From contig NZ_RXFT01000007.1 of the NCBI RefSeq assembly GCF_003952165.1, forward strand, positions 124,001 through 188,000: a stretch of DNA of 64,000 nucleotides, in the 5' to 3' direction. The notes under the pieces were generated by a model. That model did no database searches, was not told where the DNA came from, and was given only the letters and a program-made list of their open reading frames with translations. Within the stretch, counting starts at the first letter, position 1; every line of letters starts with the position of its first letter. The DNA is from Variovorax guangxiensis. GTDB taxonomy: Bacteria > Pseudomonadota > Gammaproteobacteria > Burkholderiales > Burkholderiaceae_C. The translations under genes were made by a program, and so were the position numbers. Shown piece by piece: positions 44,942 to 53,223 of the stretch.

Positions 44942-45550
44942 ATGACCGCCAACCACCGCCAGCCCGTCGCGCTGAACAAGGCCTATCGCCTGCTGAACCA
45001 CGGCCCCACCGTGCTCGTGAGCGCCGCGCATGGCGGCAAGCGCAACATCATGGCGGCAGCCTGGGCCATGCCGCTGGACTTCGATCCGCCCAAGGTGGCG
45101 GTCGTGCTCGACAAGAGCACCTGGACGCGCGAGCTGCTCGAAGGCGCCGGCGCTTTCGCGCTGCAGGTGCCGGTGCGCGCCCAGCTCGACCTGACCGAGA
45201 CGCTGGGCAACAGCTCCGGCCGCGAGATCGTCGAGAAGTCGGGTCATGACAAGTTCGCCGCCTACGGCCTCTCGACCTTCGCGGGCACGGCCACCGACGC
45301 GCCGCTGCTCGAAGGCTGCGCCGCCTGGCTCGAATGCAGGCTGCTGCCCGAACCGGCCATCCAGCAGCGCTACGACCTGTTCCTCGGCGAGGTGATCGCC
45401 GCGCAGGCCGACGAGCGCGTGTTTTCCAACGGGCGCTGGCATTTCGAGGGGCACGACGAATTGCGCACGCTGCACCATGTGGCGGGCGGGCACTTCATCA
45501 TCGACGGCGAAGCGGTAGATGCGCGGCCGCTGCAGCGGCTGCCCCGCTAG
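44942..45550 (+). CDS. Flavin-reductase-like (FMN-binding split barrel) protein
   Basis: A 202-residue protein of the Flavin_Reduct family: TVLVSAAHGGKRNIMAAAWA is the FMN-binding segment, with WLECRLLPE and GEVIAAQADERVF further on. Relatives reduce FMN or bind it as cofactor for monooxygenases; the partner is not visible. Directly follows the TerC gene and is probably co-transcribed. Convergent with the CPBP protease gene, 17 bases apart. Confidence 0.82.
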   Translation: MTANHRQPVALNKAYRLLNHGPTVLVSAAHGGKRNIMAAAWAMPLDFDPPKVAVVLDKSTWTRELLEGAGAFALQVPVRAQLDLTETLGNSSGREIVEKSGHDKFAAYGLSTFAGTATDAPLLEGCAAWLECRLLPEPAIQQRYDLFLGEVIAAQADERVFSNGRWHFEGHDELRTLHHVAGGHFIIDGEAVDARPLQRLPR

Positions 45551-45567
45551 GGAAAGAGCAAAGAAGC

Positions 45568-46374
45568 TCAGGCCGAGGAGCCGTCGCGCGCCGCGCGCGG
45601 CATCAGCATCGCGCGCAGCACGAGCACGCCGCACACGGCCGCCGCCAGCGCCATCAGCACGGCCCACAGCAGCCGCGAGGGCGAGGCCGCATCGAGCCAG
45701 TCGCCCAGCAGTAGCGTGGTGGTGTTGTAGGCGGCATGCAGCGCGATGCACGGAATGAGCGAGCGCGTGCGTTCATAGAGCCAGCCGAGCACGGTGCCGA
45801 TGACGAGGCCGACGATGAACTGGTAGATGTTCATGTGCGCCGCGCCGAAGAGGAGCGCCGAGATGAAGATCGCCTGCCATCGCGGATAGCGGGTGAGGAA
45901 GCCGCGCAGCACGATGCCGCGGAAAAGCATTTCCTCCAGCAGTGGTGCCACCACGCACACCGCGAGCACGGCCGCCACACTGCCGTCGGCCATGCGGCTG
46001 AACATCGCTTCTTCCCACGCGGAAGGCGGTGCGATGCGCATCATGATGTTGAGCGCCGAGGTGAGCGTCAGCAGCAGCGCGGGCACCAGCAGCAGCACCG
46101 GCGGCACCACGAGCATCAGCATTGCCCCGGCGGAGGCGCGCGACTGGTGGAACAGGCTGCGGTAGCCGAGGCCCTGCGAGTGCATCACCGCCGCGAACAC
46201 GCAGCCATTGCCCAGCACGGCCGCGAGCACGCCGATCTGCATGCTGGTCAGGCGCAGCCACCCGTTGGCGTCGCGCAGCGCGGCGCCGATGACGAGTTCG
46301 CAAAGGAACAGCGCCACGAACAGGAGGACGGCTTGCGCCACCGAGGGAAAGGCGGCGCTTTTCGGGGAGGGCAT
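45568..46374 (-). CDS. CPBP-family intramembrane metalloprotease
   Basis: A 268-residue protein with about eight helices. The CPBP (Abi/CAAX-type) motifs are complete: LLEEMLFRG, LLFGAAHMN and ALHAAYNT, giving Glu-Glu, His and His/Asn for the metal site. The family includes Rce1 prenyl-protein proteases and proteins linked to bacteriocin immunity; the target here is unknown. 50 bases downstream of the deacetylase operon on the same strand, it may be transcribed with it. Confidence 0.88.
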   Translation of the reverse strand: MPSPKSAAFPSVAQAVLLFVALFLCELVIGAALRDANGWLRLTSMQIGVLAAVLGNGCVFAAVMHSQGLGYRSLFHQSRASAGAMLMLVVPPVLLLVPALLLTLTSALNIMMRIAPPSAWEEAMFSRMADGSVAAVLAVCVVAPLLEEMLFRGIVLRGFLTRYPRWQAIFISALLFGAAHMNIYQFIVGLVIGTVLGWLYERTRSLIPCIALHAAYNTTTLLLGDWLDAASPSRLLWAVLMALAAAVCGVLVLRAMLMPRAARDGSSA

Positions 46375-46424
46375 GGGCGGAAGCGGGGCAGGGAGACGGC
46401 GCGCATGTTACGCGAGCGGCATGT

Positions 46425-47249
46425 TCAGCCGCGTTTCAGGCACCGTGAGAGTGGCGCGAGCGCGATCCCGCTGTATTGGCCGACCCCGAGCGCCAGCGCG
46501 CGCAGCGCCGTGTATTCGTGCAGCCGCGCGCCGCTATGCGGGTCGCCGGGCATGATGCCGGCGGCCGGGTGGCACATGAGCACGTCGCCGGTGCGGCAGG
46601 CCGAGAGCCATTCGGACAAACGCTGCTGGTGGCGCTCCATGTCGCCCGAGAAGTCGTAGACGCCCAGCAGCCGGCTGCTGGTGGGAATGCCGCGCCGGGC
46701 GGCCAGTGCAGCGAGCCGCGCGCCGCCCAGCGTGTGGATGACGCGGGCCTTCAGACTGTCGGGTCCATGGCGCCAGCCCGGCGCCGTGTTGCGGACCCAG
46801 GGCGGCGAGGAGGGATAGCGCCGCGAGATTTCTTCCACCAGCAGCTCGCGCACCACCGGGAACTGGTGCACGTGCCGGTGCCCGTCCACGAAGGCGGGGG
46901 CACGGCCCATGGCGTCCTCGAAGCGGGTGAGCTGGTCGAGGATGTCGGCCTGCAGGCCCGGCGCGAAGATGGTGCGCGTGTACGTGCGCGCGAGCAGGCC
47001 GCCCAGCCCCGGCTCGGGGCCGCCGGCATGCGCGGGCCGCGTGAGGTCCAGGTGCAGGCCGGTGTCGAACTCCGCTGGCTCCAGGCGCCGCAGCAGCCTG
47101 GCTCCGGCCAGCCAGGCCTCGCGGCGCACCATGCCGCTGGCGGCGGAGATCTTGCCCTTCTCGGCGAGGTCGAGCACGGCCGAGTTGATGCCCGCGCTCA
47201 TGCCGAAGTCGTCGGCGCAGATGCAGAGGCAGCGGGGCGATTCAGTCAT
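46425..47249 (-). CDS. ChbG/HpnK (YdjC)-family deacetylase, NaxD-like
   Basis: A 274-residue YdjC-type carbohydrate deacetylase. Metal residues appear in ADDFG (12-16), His66 (GLHLDLT) and DGHRHVHQF (122-130). Members remove N-acetyl groups from GlcNAc/GalNAc-type sugars; NaxD of Francisella and Bordetella acts on undecaprenyl-phosphate-linked amino sugar before transfer to lipid A. It overlaps the ArnT-like gene by 8 bases and ends the four-gene block, so that role is the best fit here (inference from context). Confidence 0.87.
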   Translation of the reverse strand: MTESPRCLCICADDFGMSAGINSAVLDLAEKGKISAASGMVRREAWLAGARLLRRLEPAEFDTGLHLDLTRPAHAGGPEPGLGGLLARTYTRTIFAPGLQADILDQLTRFEDAMGRAPAFVDGHRHVHQFPVVRELLVEEISRRYPSSPPWVRNTAPGWRHGPDSLKARVIHTLGGARLAALAARRGIPTSSRLLGVYDFSGDMERHQQRLSEWLSACRTGDVLMCHPAAGIMPGDPHSGARLHEYTALRALALGVGQYSGIALAPLSRCLKRG

Positions 47250-48861
47250 TGCCGTTCGCGCCCGAGTGCGGGGCGGGAGCTGGGACTGCGGCGGGGAATG
47301 GGGCGGTATCCAGGCAGTGCGGATCGCCCGTGGCGCTTCCCTTGAAGCGCCAGGCCGCCAGCCCGTCGTTCACCGCCACCAGCTGCGCATGGTGCAGCCA
47401 GGGGTTCGCGAGATGCGCCGTGTTCGAGCCGACGACCCAGGTGGCGTGCGGCACGCACAGCACGTCCGCGAGCTCGGTTCGGTCGACCAGCGTGCGCGCC
47501 GCGCGCGCCGGCTCGAAGCGGCTGGCGTCGAAGATCTCCTTGCGCCAGTTGTCGCGCGTGTCCTCGGCCGCCGCCTTCCAGTCGTCCGCCACCAGCACCG
47601 GCTCGCGCAGGTTCCAGTAGAAGGGAATCTCGTAGTGGTAGCCGTCGAGCATCAGCACCTGTTCACCCGGTGCCACCGCTTGCCCAGCCGGCAGGCGCAG
47701 GCGCGTACCTGGCGGCGACGAGTACACCATGACCGCGACCACGCAGCCGATGCACACCGTTGCCGCCGCCAGCGTCATCGCGCGAACCTTCGGCAGCAGG
47801 GCTTCGAGCGAGCGGCTCGCCAGAACCCGCTGCGCGATCAGGTACGCCAGGGGCGGGAGCGCCGGAAGAACATAGCCCACCAGCTTGGACCGCGGCAGCG
47901 AGAAGAACACCACGATCACCGCGAGCCAGATCCACATCAGCCGGTCGATGTCCGGCTGCCGGGGGCGTGCCGCGTCGTCGCTCGCTCCCTCGTTCGACCC
48001 GCGAGGGACGAACACCCATGCGAACCACGGCAGCGTCAGGCCCGCCAGCACCGGAAGATAGAACCAGAAGCCGTGCTCGTTGTTGAAGCCCGAGGACGCG
48101 AAGCGCCGGAAGTGCTGGGTGACGACGAAGTAGTCGAAGAACTCCGGATACCGCAGCTGCATCGCGACGAACCACGGCCCGGCCACGGCCAGCAGCACGG
48201 CCCAGCCGGGCAGCCACAGCGCGAGCCGCAACGACGCGAGCCTGCGCGTCGTTGCGCACCAGATGAAGATCACCATCGCGGGCAGCACCAGGCCGATCAG
48301 CCCCTTGGCCAGCAGGCCGGCCGCGGCGAACAGCCAGGCGCCGGCCAGCAGCGCTCGCCACGGTTCCTCGCGCTCCCGGGCCAGCGCCGCGCCGGCCGCC
48401 AGCAGCACCGTGGCCGAGATGCAGCCCGCCACCAGCATGTCGAGGTTGGCGAACTGCGCGCCGAGGAAGAAGAAGGGCGTGGTCGCCAGCACCACCGTGG
48501 ACAGCAGCGTCAGCCGCGCCGTCGACCAGCGTCGCAGGAAGAGGAAGAGCGCCGCCGCGGCCACTGCGCCGCCCAGGACGGACGGCAGCCGCGCGGCCCA
48601 TTCCACCGGACCGGTGATCGACATGGCCGCCGCGCCTATCCAGTAGAAGAGCGGCGGCTTGTGGAAGAAGGGCAGCCCGTCGAGCCGAGGCACCAGCCAG
48701 TCGCCCGAGCGAAGCATGGCGAGCGCGACGCCGCCGTAGCGGCCCTCGTCGGGCGCCATCAGCGGGCGCATCCATGCGGTGGCCAGCAGCCAGGCGAAGA
48801 GGGCGACGATGATCCATAGCGGTCGGGGGGAGGTCCACCATGCGGGAGCGGCCCGTTTCAT
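47242..48861 (-). CDS. ArnT-like lipid-linked-sugar glycosyltransferase (GT-C/PMT)
   Basis: A 539-residue polytopic protein. Opening LLATAWMRPLMAPDEGRYGGVALAML carries the acidic DE motif of the ArnT/PMT_2 family; GLPFFHKPPLFYWIGAAAM follows and about eleven helices span to ~430. The C-terminal part (~440-539) is a soluble periplasmic domain. ArnT enzymes move an amino sugar from undecaprenyl phosphate to lipid A phosphate. ATG 48861 overlaps the stop of the GT2 gene (ATGA). Confidence 0.88.
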   Translation of the reverse strand: MKRAAPAWWTSPRPLWIIVALFAWLLATAWMRPLMAPDEGRYGGVALAMLRSGDWLVPRLDGLPFFHKPPLFYWIGAAAMSITGPVEWAARLPSVLGGAVAAAALFLFLRRWSTARLTLLSTVVLATTPFFFLGAQFANLDMLVAGCISATVLLAAGAALAREREEPWRALLAGAWLFAAAGLLAKGLIGLVLPAMVIFIWCATTRRLASLRLALWLPGWAVLLAVAGPWFVAMQLRYPEFFDYFVVTQHFRRFASSGFNNEHGFWFYLPVLAGLTLPWFAWVFVPRGSNEGASDDAARPRQPDIDRLMWIWLAVIVVFFSLPRSKLVGYVLPALPPLAYLIAQRVLASRSLEALLPKVRAMTLAAATVCIGCVVAVMVYSSPPGTRLRLPAGQAVAPGEQVLMLDGYHYEIPFYWNLREPVLVADDWKAAAEDTRDNWRKEIFDASRFEPARAARTLVDRTELADVLCVPHATWVVGSNTAHLANPWLHHAQLVAVNDGLAAWRFKGSATGDPHCLDTAPFPAAVPAPAPHSGANGND

Positions 48862-49913
48862 GTCCGCCCGGTCTCCAGCCCCGTGCCGCGCTCGCGGCGC
48901 ACCACGTAGAGCGGCCGTCCCTTCACCTCCTCGTAGATGCGCGCGATGTACTCGCCCACGATGCCGGTGGAGATCATCTGGATGCCGATGAAGAACATCA
49001 GGCTCGCGACGATGGTGGTCCAGCCCGAGACCGAGTTGCCGAACAGCAGGTAGTCGACCGCCACGAAGGCGCCGTAGGCGAAGGCCGGCACCGCCAGCAT
49101 CAGCCCCACCACGCTGACCACCCGCAGCGGCCAGGTGGTGAAGGCGGTGAGCCCGTCGATGGCCAGCCCCACCAGCCGCCGCGTGTTGAAGCTGCTGGCG
49201 CCTTCCGCGCGCGGCGCGGGCGTGTAGGGCAGCGCCACGGCGCGAAAGCCCACCCAGGCATACAGGCCCTTCATGAAGCGGCTGCGCTCGGGCAGGCTCA
49301 TGAGCGCGTCGACCACCTTGCGGTCCATCAGGCGGAAGTCGCCCGCGTCCCTGGGCACGGCGAAGCGGTCGGACGCGTTGACCAGGCTGTAGAAGAGCCT
49401 GCTGCCGAGCTGCTTGAAGCGGCTTTCGTCGCTGCGCTGCTCGCGCACCGCGTACACCACCTCGGCGCCGGCCACCCACTGCGCGATCATGGTGTGGATG
49501 AGCTCCGGCGAATGCTGCAGGTCGCCGTCGAGCAGCACCACCGCGTCGCCCGTGGCGGCGGCGAGGCCCGCGGTGAGCGCGGCTTCCTTGCCGAAGTTGC
49601 GCGACAGCGAGATGCAGCGAAAGCCCGAGAGCTCGCACCATGCCTCGGCAACGGCCACGGTGTCGTCGGTGCTGCCGTCGTCCACCACGATGATCTCCCA
49701 GCGCAGGCGCGTGGCCCAGAGGATGTCCTCCAGCAGCGGAAGCAGGCGCCGCAGGTTCGGCCCCTCGTTGAAGCAGGGGATGACGCAGGAGATGCTGCGC
49801 GCTTCGTCCGGCGGCGCGAACGCGACGGCCGCGCGCGTCGCGGGAGCATCGTCGGCCTGTTGCAGCCGGATCGGTGCGCGCGAGTGCCGGCTGTTGTCGG
49901 TCGATGAAATCAT
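48858..49913 (-). CDS. GT2 glycosyltransferase, undecaprenyl-phosphate sugar synthase type (ArnC/GtrB-like)
   Basis: A 351-residue GT-A enzyme: ISCVIPCFNEGPNLRRLL start, IIVVDDGSTDDT at ~75-85, metal-binding DGDLQHSPE (129-137), then two C-terminal helices (~265-290, ~300-325) that anchor it to the inner membrane as in DPM1/ArnC/GtrB. It should load a sugar from a nucleotide onto undecaprenyl phosphate for the ArnT-like protein. ATG 49913 has GGAGG five bases upstream. Four-base overlaps with both neighbours. Confidence 0.9.
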   Translation of the reverse strand: MISSTDNSRHSRAPIRLQQADDAPATRAAVAFAPPDEARSISCVIPCFNEGPNLRRLLPLLEDILWATRLRWEIIVVDDGSTDDTVAVAEAWCELSGFRCISLSRNFGKEAALTAGLAAATGDAVVLLDGDLQHSPELIHTMIAQWVAGAEVVYAVREQRSDESRFKQLGSRLFYSLVNASDRFAVPRDAGDFRLMDRKVVDALMSLPERSRFMKGLYAWVGFRAVALPYTPAPRAEGASSFNTRRLVGLAIDGLTAFTTWPLRVVSVVGLMLAVPAFAYGAFVAVDYLLFGNSVSGWTTIVASLMFFIGIQMISTGIVGEYIARIYEEVKGRPLYVVRRERGTGLETGRT

Positions 49914-50506
49914 GGATGCCTCCAGAAAGAAGCGGCCGCTGGCGTGTCGTCGCGAGTGCGGCCAACGGGCGACGCCGGAAAAGAAACGAAGCGGTGCACC
50001 AGCAGCTGCGCGAGCGCGAGCAGGCCGGCGATGGCGCCCCCGAGCAGCATGCCGGCGACGATGTCGATCGGGAAATGCACGCCCACGTAGACGCGCGCCC
50101 AGCCCGTGACCGCCGCCAGCGCCAGCAGCGGCACGCCCAGCCTGCGCAGGCCGGGGCGCAGCAGGAAGGCCAGCGCCACCATGAACATCACGGTCGCGTG
50201 CGTGCTGGGCAGCGAGCCGCGGCCGGCGTGCTCGATGTAGGCAGGAGCAAGCCCGAGGACGAACGGGCGGGGCGTGTTCAGCGCCAGCGCGATCGCGTGG
50301 GAAGCCATCGATGCGAGGCCGGAGAAGGCCGCGACGATGAACAGATAGGCGCGTTCGGCGCGATGCCGCCACAGCGCGAAGACGAGCACGCCCGCGCACA
50401 GCCAGCTGCCCCAGAGCGCAAAGGCGGATGCGAAGGACAGCACCCACGGCGTGGGCTGGCTGCCGGCGGTGAGCCACTGGAAAAGCGTGATGTTCAGTGC
50501 GTTCAT
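49910..50506 (-). CDS. PAP2-family phosphatase, lipid (undecaprenyl/lipid A) type
   Basis: A 198-residue membrane protein with ~6 helices. The phosphatase motifs read LALNTPRPF, GSLPSTHAT and ARVYVGVHFPIDIVAG, i.e. the (K)xxxxxxRP, PSxH and SRxxxxxHxxxD blocks of PAP2, with Asn where Lys is usual in block one. It starts the operon. Recycling undecaprenyl pyrophosphate or removing a lipid A phosphate would both fit the downstream genes. Confidence 0.87.
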   Translation of the reverse strand: MNALNITLFQWLTAGSQPTPWVLSFASAFALWGSWLCAGVLVFALWRHRAERAYLFIVAAFSGLASMASHAIALALNTPRPFVLGLAPAYIEHAGRGSLPSTHATVMFMVALAFLLRPGLRRLGVPLLALAAVTGWARVYVGVHFPIDIVAGMLLGGAIAGLLALAQLLVHRFVSFPASPVGRTRDDTPAAASFWRHP

Positions 50507-50674
50507 GACGCCACCTTCATGGGCGTGGTCGGGAACTGGAAAACGGCGGGCGAACGAAGCCACGCGGCGCCACGGGCGCAGCAGGAGAAACTTGACATGG
50601 TCGGACCTTTCGACAGGGAAGAGAAAGCCCGCTGCGAGGCGCAGCGGACCACCCGACGCGCGAGGCGTCGTGTC

Positions 50675-51127
50675 TCAAGTGACGGAAGGTGGGGCGACGG
50701 TAGGCGGCAGTCGACGCCAGGGTTGCGCCGGAGGTGGCGCGCCGCCGTGTGGCGGGACGTGTTCGGGCACTTCGCGCGCGATGGGAACGGCGAGCCGCGC
50801 GACGGCCAGTGCCAGCGGCAGCATCGCGAGCACCATCGCCATCAGCATGCCCAGCGCGAGGTCGAAGGCATCGGGGTGGTCGATGCTCGCGGCGGCCTGG
50901 GCGAACAGCGTGGTCTCGCGGTCGGACTGATGATCCGCGCGGTCGTCGGCCTCGAACTGGGTGGTGTCGCTGGCGCTGCGCACGCGCAGCATCGGCTCGT
51001 CTTCCAGCCCGTCGCAGCGGAAGTGGGCCGCGATGAAGGGCTGCAGAAAAATCAGCAGCATGCCCGCGACGCACCACGCCTTGTGGTGTGCCTCGACGAA
51101 ACGGCGAACGCGCGCGAGCAGCAGCAT
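50675..51127 (-). CDS. Small membrane protein, unknown
   Basis: A 150-residue protein with a helix at ~18-36, an acidic periplasmic-looking loop (HFRCDGLEDEPML, FEADDRADHQSD) and a second helix (~88-112), ending in a Pro-rich tail. No family recognised. 168 bases upstream of the PAP2 gene, so it may lead the same operon. No good ribosome site is seen before ATG 51127, which lowers confidence. Confidence 0.45.
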   Translation of the reverse strand: MLLLARVRRFVEAHHKAWCVAGMLLIFLQPFIAAHFRCDGLEDEPMLRVRSASDTTQFEADDRADHQSDRETTLFAQAAASIDHPDAFDLALGMLMAMVLAMLPLALAVARLAVPIAREVPEHVPPHGGAPPPAQPWRRLPPTVAPPSVT

Positions 51128-51306
51128 GCGCGAATGCTAGGAGGCTCGTGTGAACCGAACCTGATCGTGCGGGTCAGCATCCCGCAAGGTTGAAGATGAC
51201 GCGCGTGTGAAGGGTTCCTGGGGCGAGGGGCCGTCGACCCTGTGCCGGCGGCCCTACCCGGGCAGGGCCGCCTCCGGCTGGCAGCGGCCGGGGCGTACTG
51301 TCTCGC

Positions 51307-51939
51307 CTACTGCGAGACGGGCTTCAGGTAGATCTCGACGCGGCGGTTCTGCGTGCGCCCGTCCTCGGTGGCGTTGCTCGTCACGGGCTGGGTCTGGCCT
51401 CGTCCTTCGGTCGTGAGGCGCGCGCTCTTCACGCCATGGTCGACCAGGTAGGCGCCCACGCTCTGCGCGCGGCGCTGCGACAGCGCCATGTTGTGCTCGG
51501 CATTGCCGGTGCTGTCCGTGTGGCCGACGACGCGTGCGTTGATGCTGGGCTCCTGCGCGATCGTCTGGGCCACGCCGTCGAGGACATTGCGGAAAGATGG
51601 CTTGATGGTGGCGCTGTCGGTGTCGAAGGTCACCTGGCTGGGGATGTTGAGCTTCAGCGAGCCGTCGGGCTGATCGATGATCTGCGTGCCGGTGTCGGCG
51701 GTCTGGCTGCTGAGCTTGTTGCGGATGGTGGACCAGTTGTAGCCGACACCTGCGCCAACGGCGGCGCCGACTGCCGCGCCGATGGCTGTGCTCTTCCTGT
51801 CGCGGCCGATGAGGTTTCCCACACCCGCGCCTACCGCCGCGCCGGCACCGGTGCCGACGGCCGTATGGGTTGCTTGCTCGGATGCGCAGCCTGCGAGGAG
51901 CGCCGCGACGATGGCGAGCGAGGTCATTGTGATTTTCAT
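51307..51939 (-). CDS. OmpA-family lipoprotein with glycine-zipper segment
   Basis: A 210-residue outer-membrane lipoprotein: signal ends LLAGCAS (lipobox Cys18). Residues ~25-70 are Gly/Ala-rich glycine-zipper repeats (AVGTGAGAAVGAGVGNLIG). Residues ~100-210 are an OmpA_C peptidoglycan-binding domain (VTFDTDSATIKPSF, HTDSTGNAEHN, GRTQNRRVEI). It tethers the outer membrane to the wall, like Pal/YiaD. The start is set by AAGGGA upstream of 51939. A hairpin TCTCGC/GCGAGA brackets its stop codon. Confidence 0.9.
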   Translation of the reverse strand: MKITMTSLAIVAALLAGCASEQATHTAVGTGAGAAVGAGVGNLIGRDRKSTAIGAAVGAAVGAGVGYNWSTIRNKLSSQTADTGTQIIDQPDGSLKLNIPSQVTFDTDSATIKPSFRNVLDGVAQTIAQEPSINARVVGHTDSTGNAEHNMALSQRRAQSVGAYLVDHGVKSARLTTEGRGQTQPVTSNATEDGRTQNRRVEIYLKPVSQ

Positions 51940-52215
51940 GTTCTTCCCTTTTCGATGTTTCTGATCCGGATCGGCGACGTCCGCGGTCTGCCGCGCCGGC
52001 GCTCGATCCGAAGGGAACAACTCATGCACGCTCACTCCGGCCGACAGCGTTGGCCTCGCGGAGGCCGCGAAGCCTCATCTCTTTCATTCCGTCGTGAAAT
52101 AGGTCTCGCGCCGTACGGCTCGTCACACATCCGGGTGAACATTCGTCAACTGCGTTGCGGCGCGGGCGTTGGTCGCTGCATGCACGTGCTTTCGTGCGAT
52201 CCACAAGGAGCGATC

Positions 52216-52542
52216 TTGAAGAAGACCCTTTTCCTGCTGGCGGCCAGTTCCGTCCTTGCCGTCTCCGCCTTTGCTCAACAGCCATCCGCTCCCGCGACTA
52301 CCGCCCCTGCAGCCACATCGCCCGCTGCCGCCGCGCCCGCCCCGGCAGCGACCAAGCCCGCCGCAGCACCTGCCGCCGCCGCTCCCGCGGCGGTACCCGC
52401 CGCCGGCCAGGTGTGGGTCAACGGCAAGGTCTATCACTGCGCCAACGACAAGTACTTCGGCAAGACCAAGCGCGGCTCGTACATGTCCGAAGCCGATGCG
52501 AAGGCCAAGGGCGCGCACGCCGCCCACGGCAAAGCTTGCTGA
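52216..52542 (+). CDS. Small exported Ala/Pro-rich protein, TTG start
   Basis: A 108-residue protein: signal peptide ~1-22 (MKKTLFLLAASSVLAVSAFAQ), Ala/Pro-rich linker (~23-62), then a compact C-terminal module (VWVNGKVYHCANDKYFGKTK, Cys pair) recurring in other small secreted proteobacterial proteins. The start is TTG at 52216 with AAGGAG five bases upstream; the in-frame codon at the upstream ATG gives an unlikely N-terminus that spoils the signal peptide. Expressed alone and followed by a strong terminator. Confidence 0.75.
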   Translation: MKKTLFLLAASSVLAVSAFAQQPSAPATTAPAATSPAAAAPAPAATKPAAAPAAAAPAAVPAAGQVWVNGKVYHCANDKYFGKTKRGSYMSEADAKAKGAHAAHGKAC

Positions 52543-52559
52543 GCATCGAGGCCACGTGA

Positions 52560-52583
52560 AAAGCGCCCCTGACGGGGCGCTTT
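52560..52583 (+). terminator. Rho-independent terminator
   Basis: AAAGCGCCCC and GGGGCGCTTT arms (perfect, 10 bases) with a TGAC loop, ending in a short T run (TTTCTCC). It lies 17 bases after the small exported protein gene and 51 bases before the convergent methyltransferase gene. Confidence 0.85.
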
Positions 52584-52634
52584 CTCCTTGGCACAGCGGA
52601 AGGCCTTGCGCCCTCTACAGCGGGGCGGCAGGTC

Positions 52635-53195
52635 CTAGAACACGAACGGTATGAAGCGCCGCGTGCCGCGCATGTACGCGCGGTAGTCGTCGCCGAAGTG
52701 CGCGATGCATTCCTGCTCGTCGCGCAGGGCGGTCATGAACAGCAGCAACGTGGCCGCGAGCACCAGTGCCAGCGTGAGCCAGGTGAACTGCTTGAGGAAG
52801 GCGCCCCAGGCCAGCAGCATCAGCGCGGTGTACATGGGGTGGCGGATGTAGCGGAAGGCGCCGCTGCTGACGATGGCCGATGTCTTCTCGAAGCCGTACA
52901 GGGCCGGATCGTCGTTGCGCGCGTCGCCGGGCTTGCCCTGCGCCTTGAGCAGCCGCACCGCGTGTATCGGCAGCCAGATCGACAGCACGAAGAAGAGCGA
53001 GGAGATGATCTGCCTGGCCGAGAACGGATCGTCATGCCACACGGGCAGGTTCAGCACGATCAGCACCAGCATGCATTCCCACGCGAAGAAGCGGTAGAAG
53101 CCGTGCGAGCCCGGCTGGCTCAGCGGGCCGCGCGACACGTACAGCAGCGCGGCCGTGCCGGCGACGAGGAGGAAGATCTGGATCCAGAAGAGCAT
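52635..53195 (-). CDS. Isoprenylcysteine-methyltransferase-like (ICMT/PEMT) membrane protein
   Basis: A 186-residue membrane protein with ~5 helices. The C-terminal ICMT motifs are present: GAFRYIRHPMYTALML and DEQECIAHFGDDYRAYMRGTRRFIPF. In bacteria these proteins methylate unknown small molecules or lipids using SAM. ATG 53195 is chosen where the first helix begins; a longer frame runs back to 53252. Confidence 0.82.
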   Translation of the reverse strand: MLFWIQIFLLVAGTAALLYVSRGPLSQPGSHGFYRFFAWECMLVLIVLNLPVWHDDPFSARQIISSLFFVLSIWLPIHAVRLLKAQGKPGDARNDDPALYGFEKTSAIVSSGAFRYIRHPMYTALMLLAWGAFLKQFTWLTLALVLAATLLLFMTALRDEQECIAHFGDDYRAYMRGTRRFIPFVF

Positions 53196-53223
53196 GGCCG
53201 GCGAATTTACACGGCCCGAAGGC

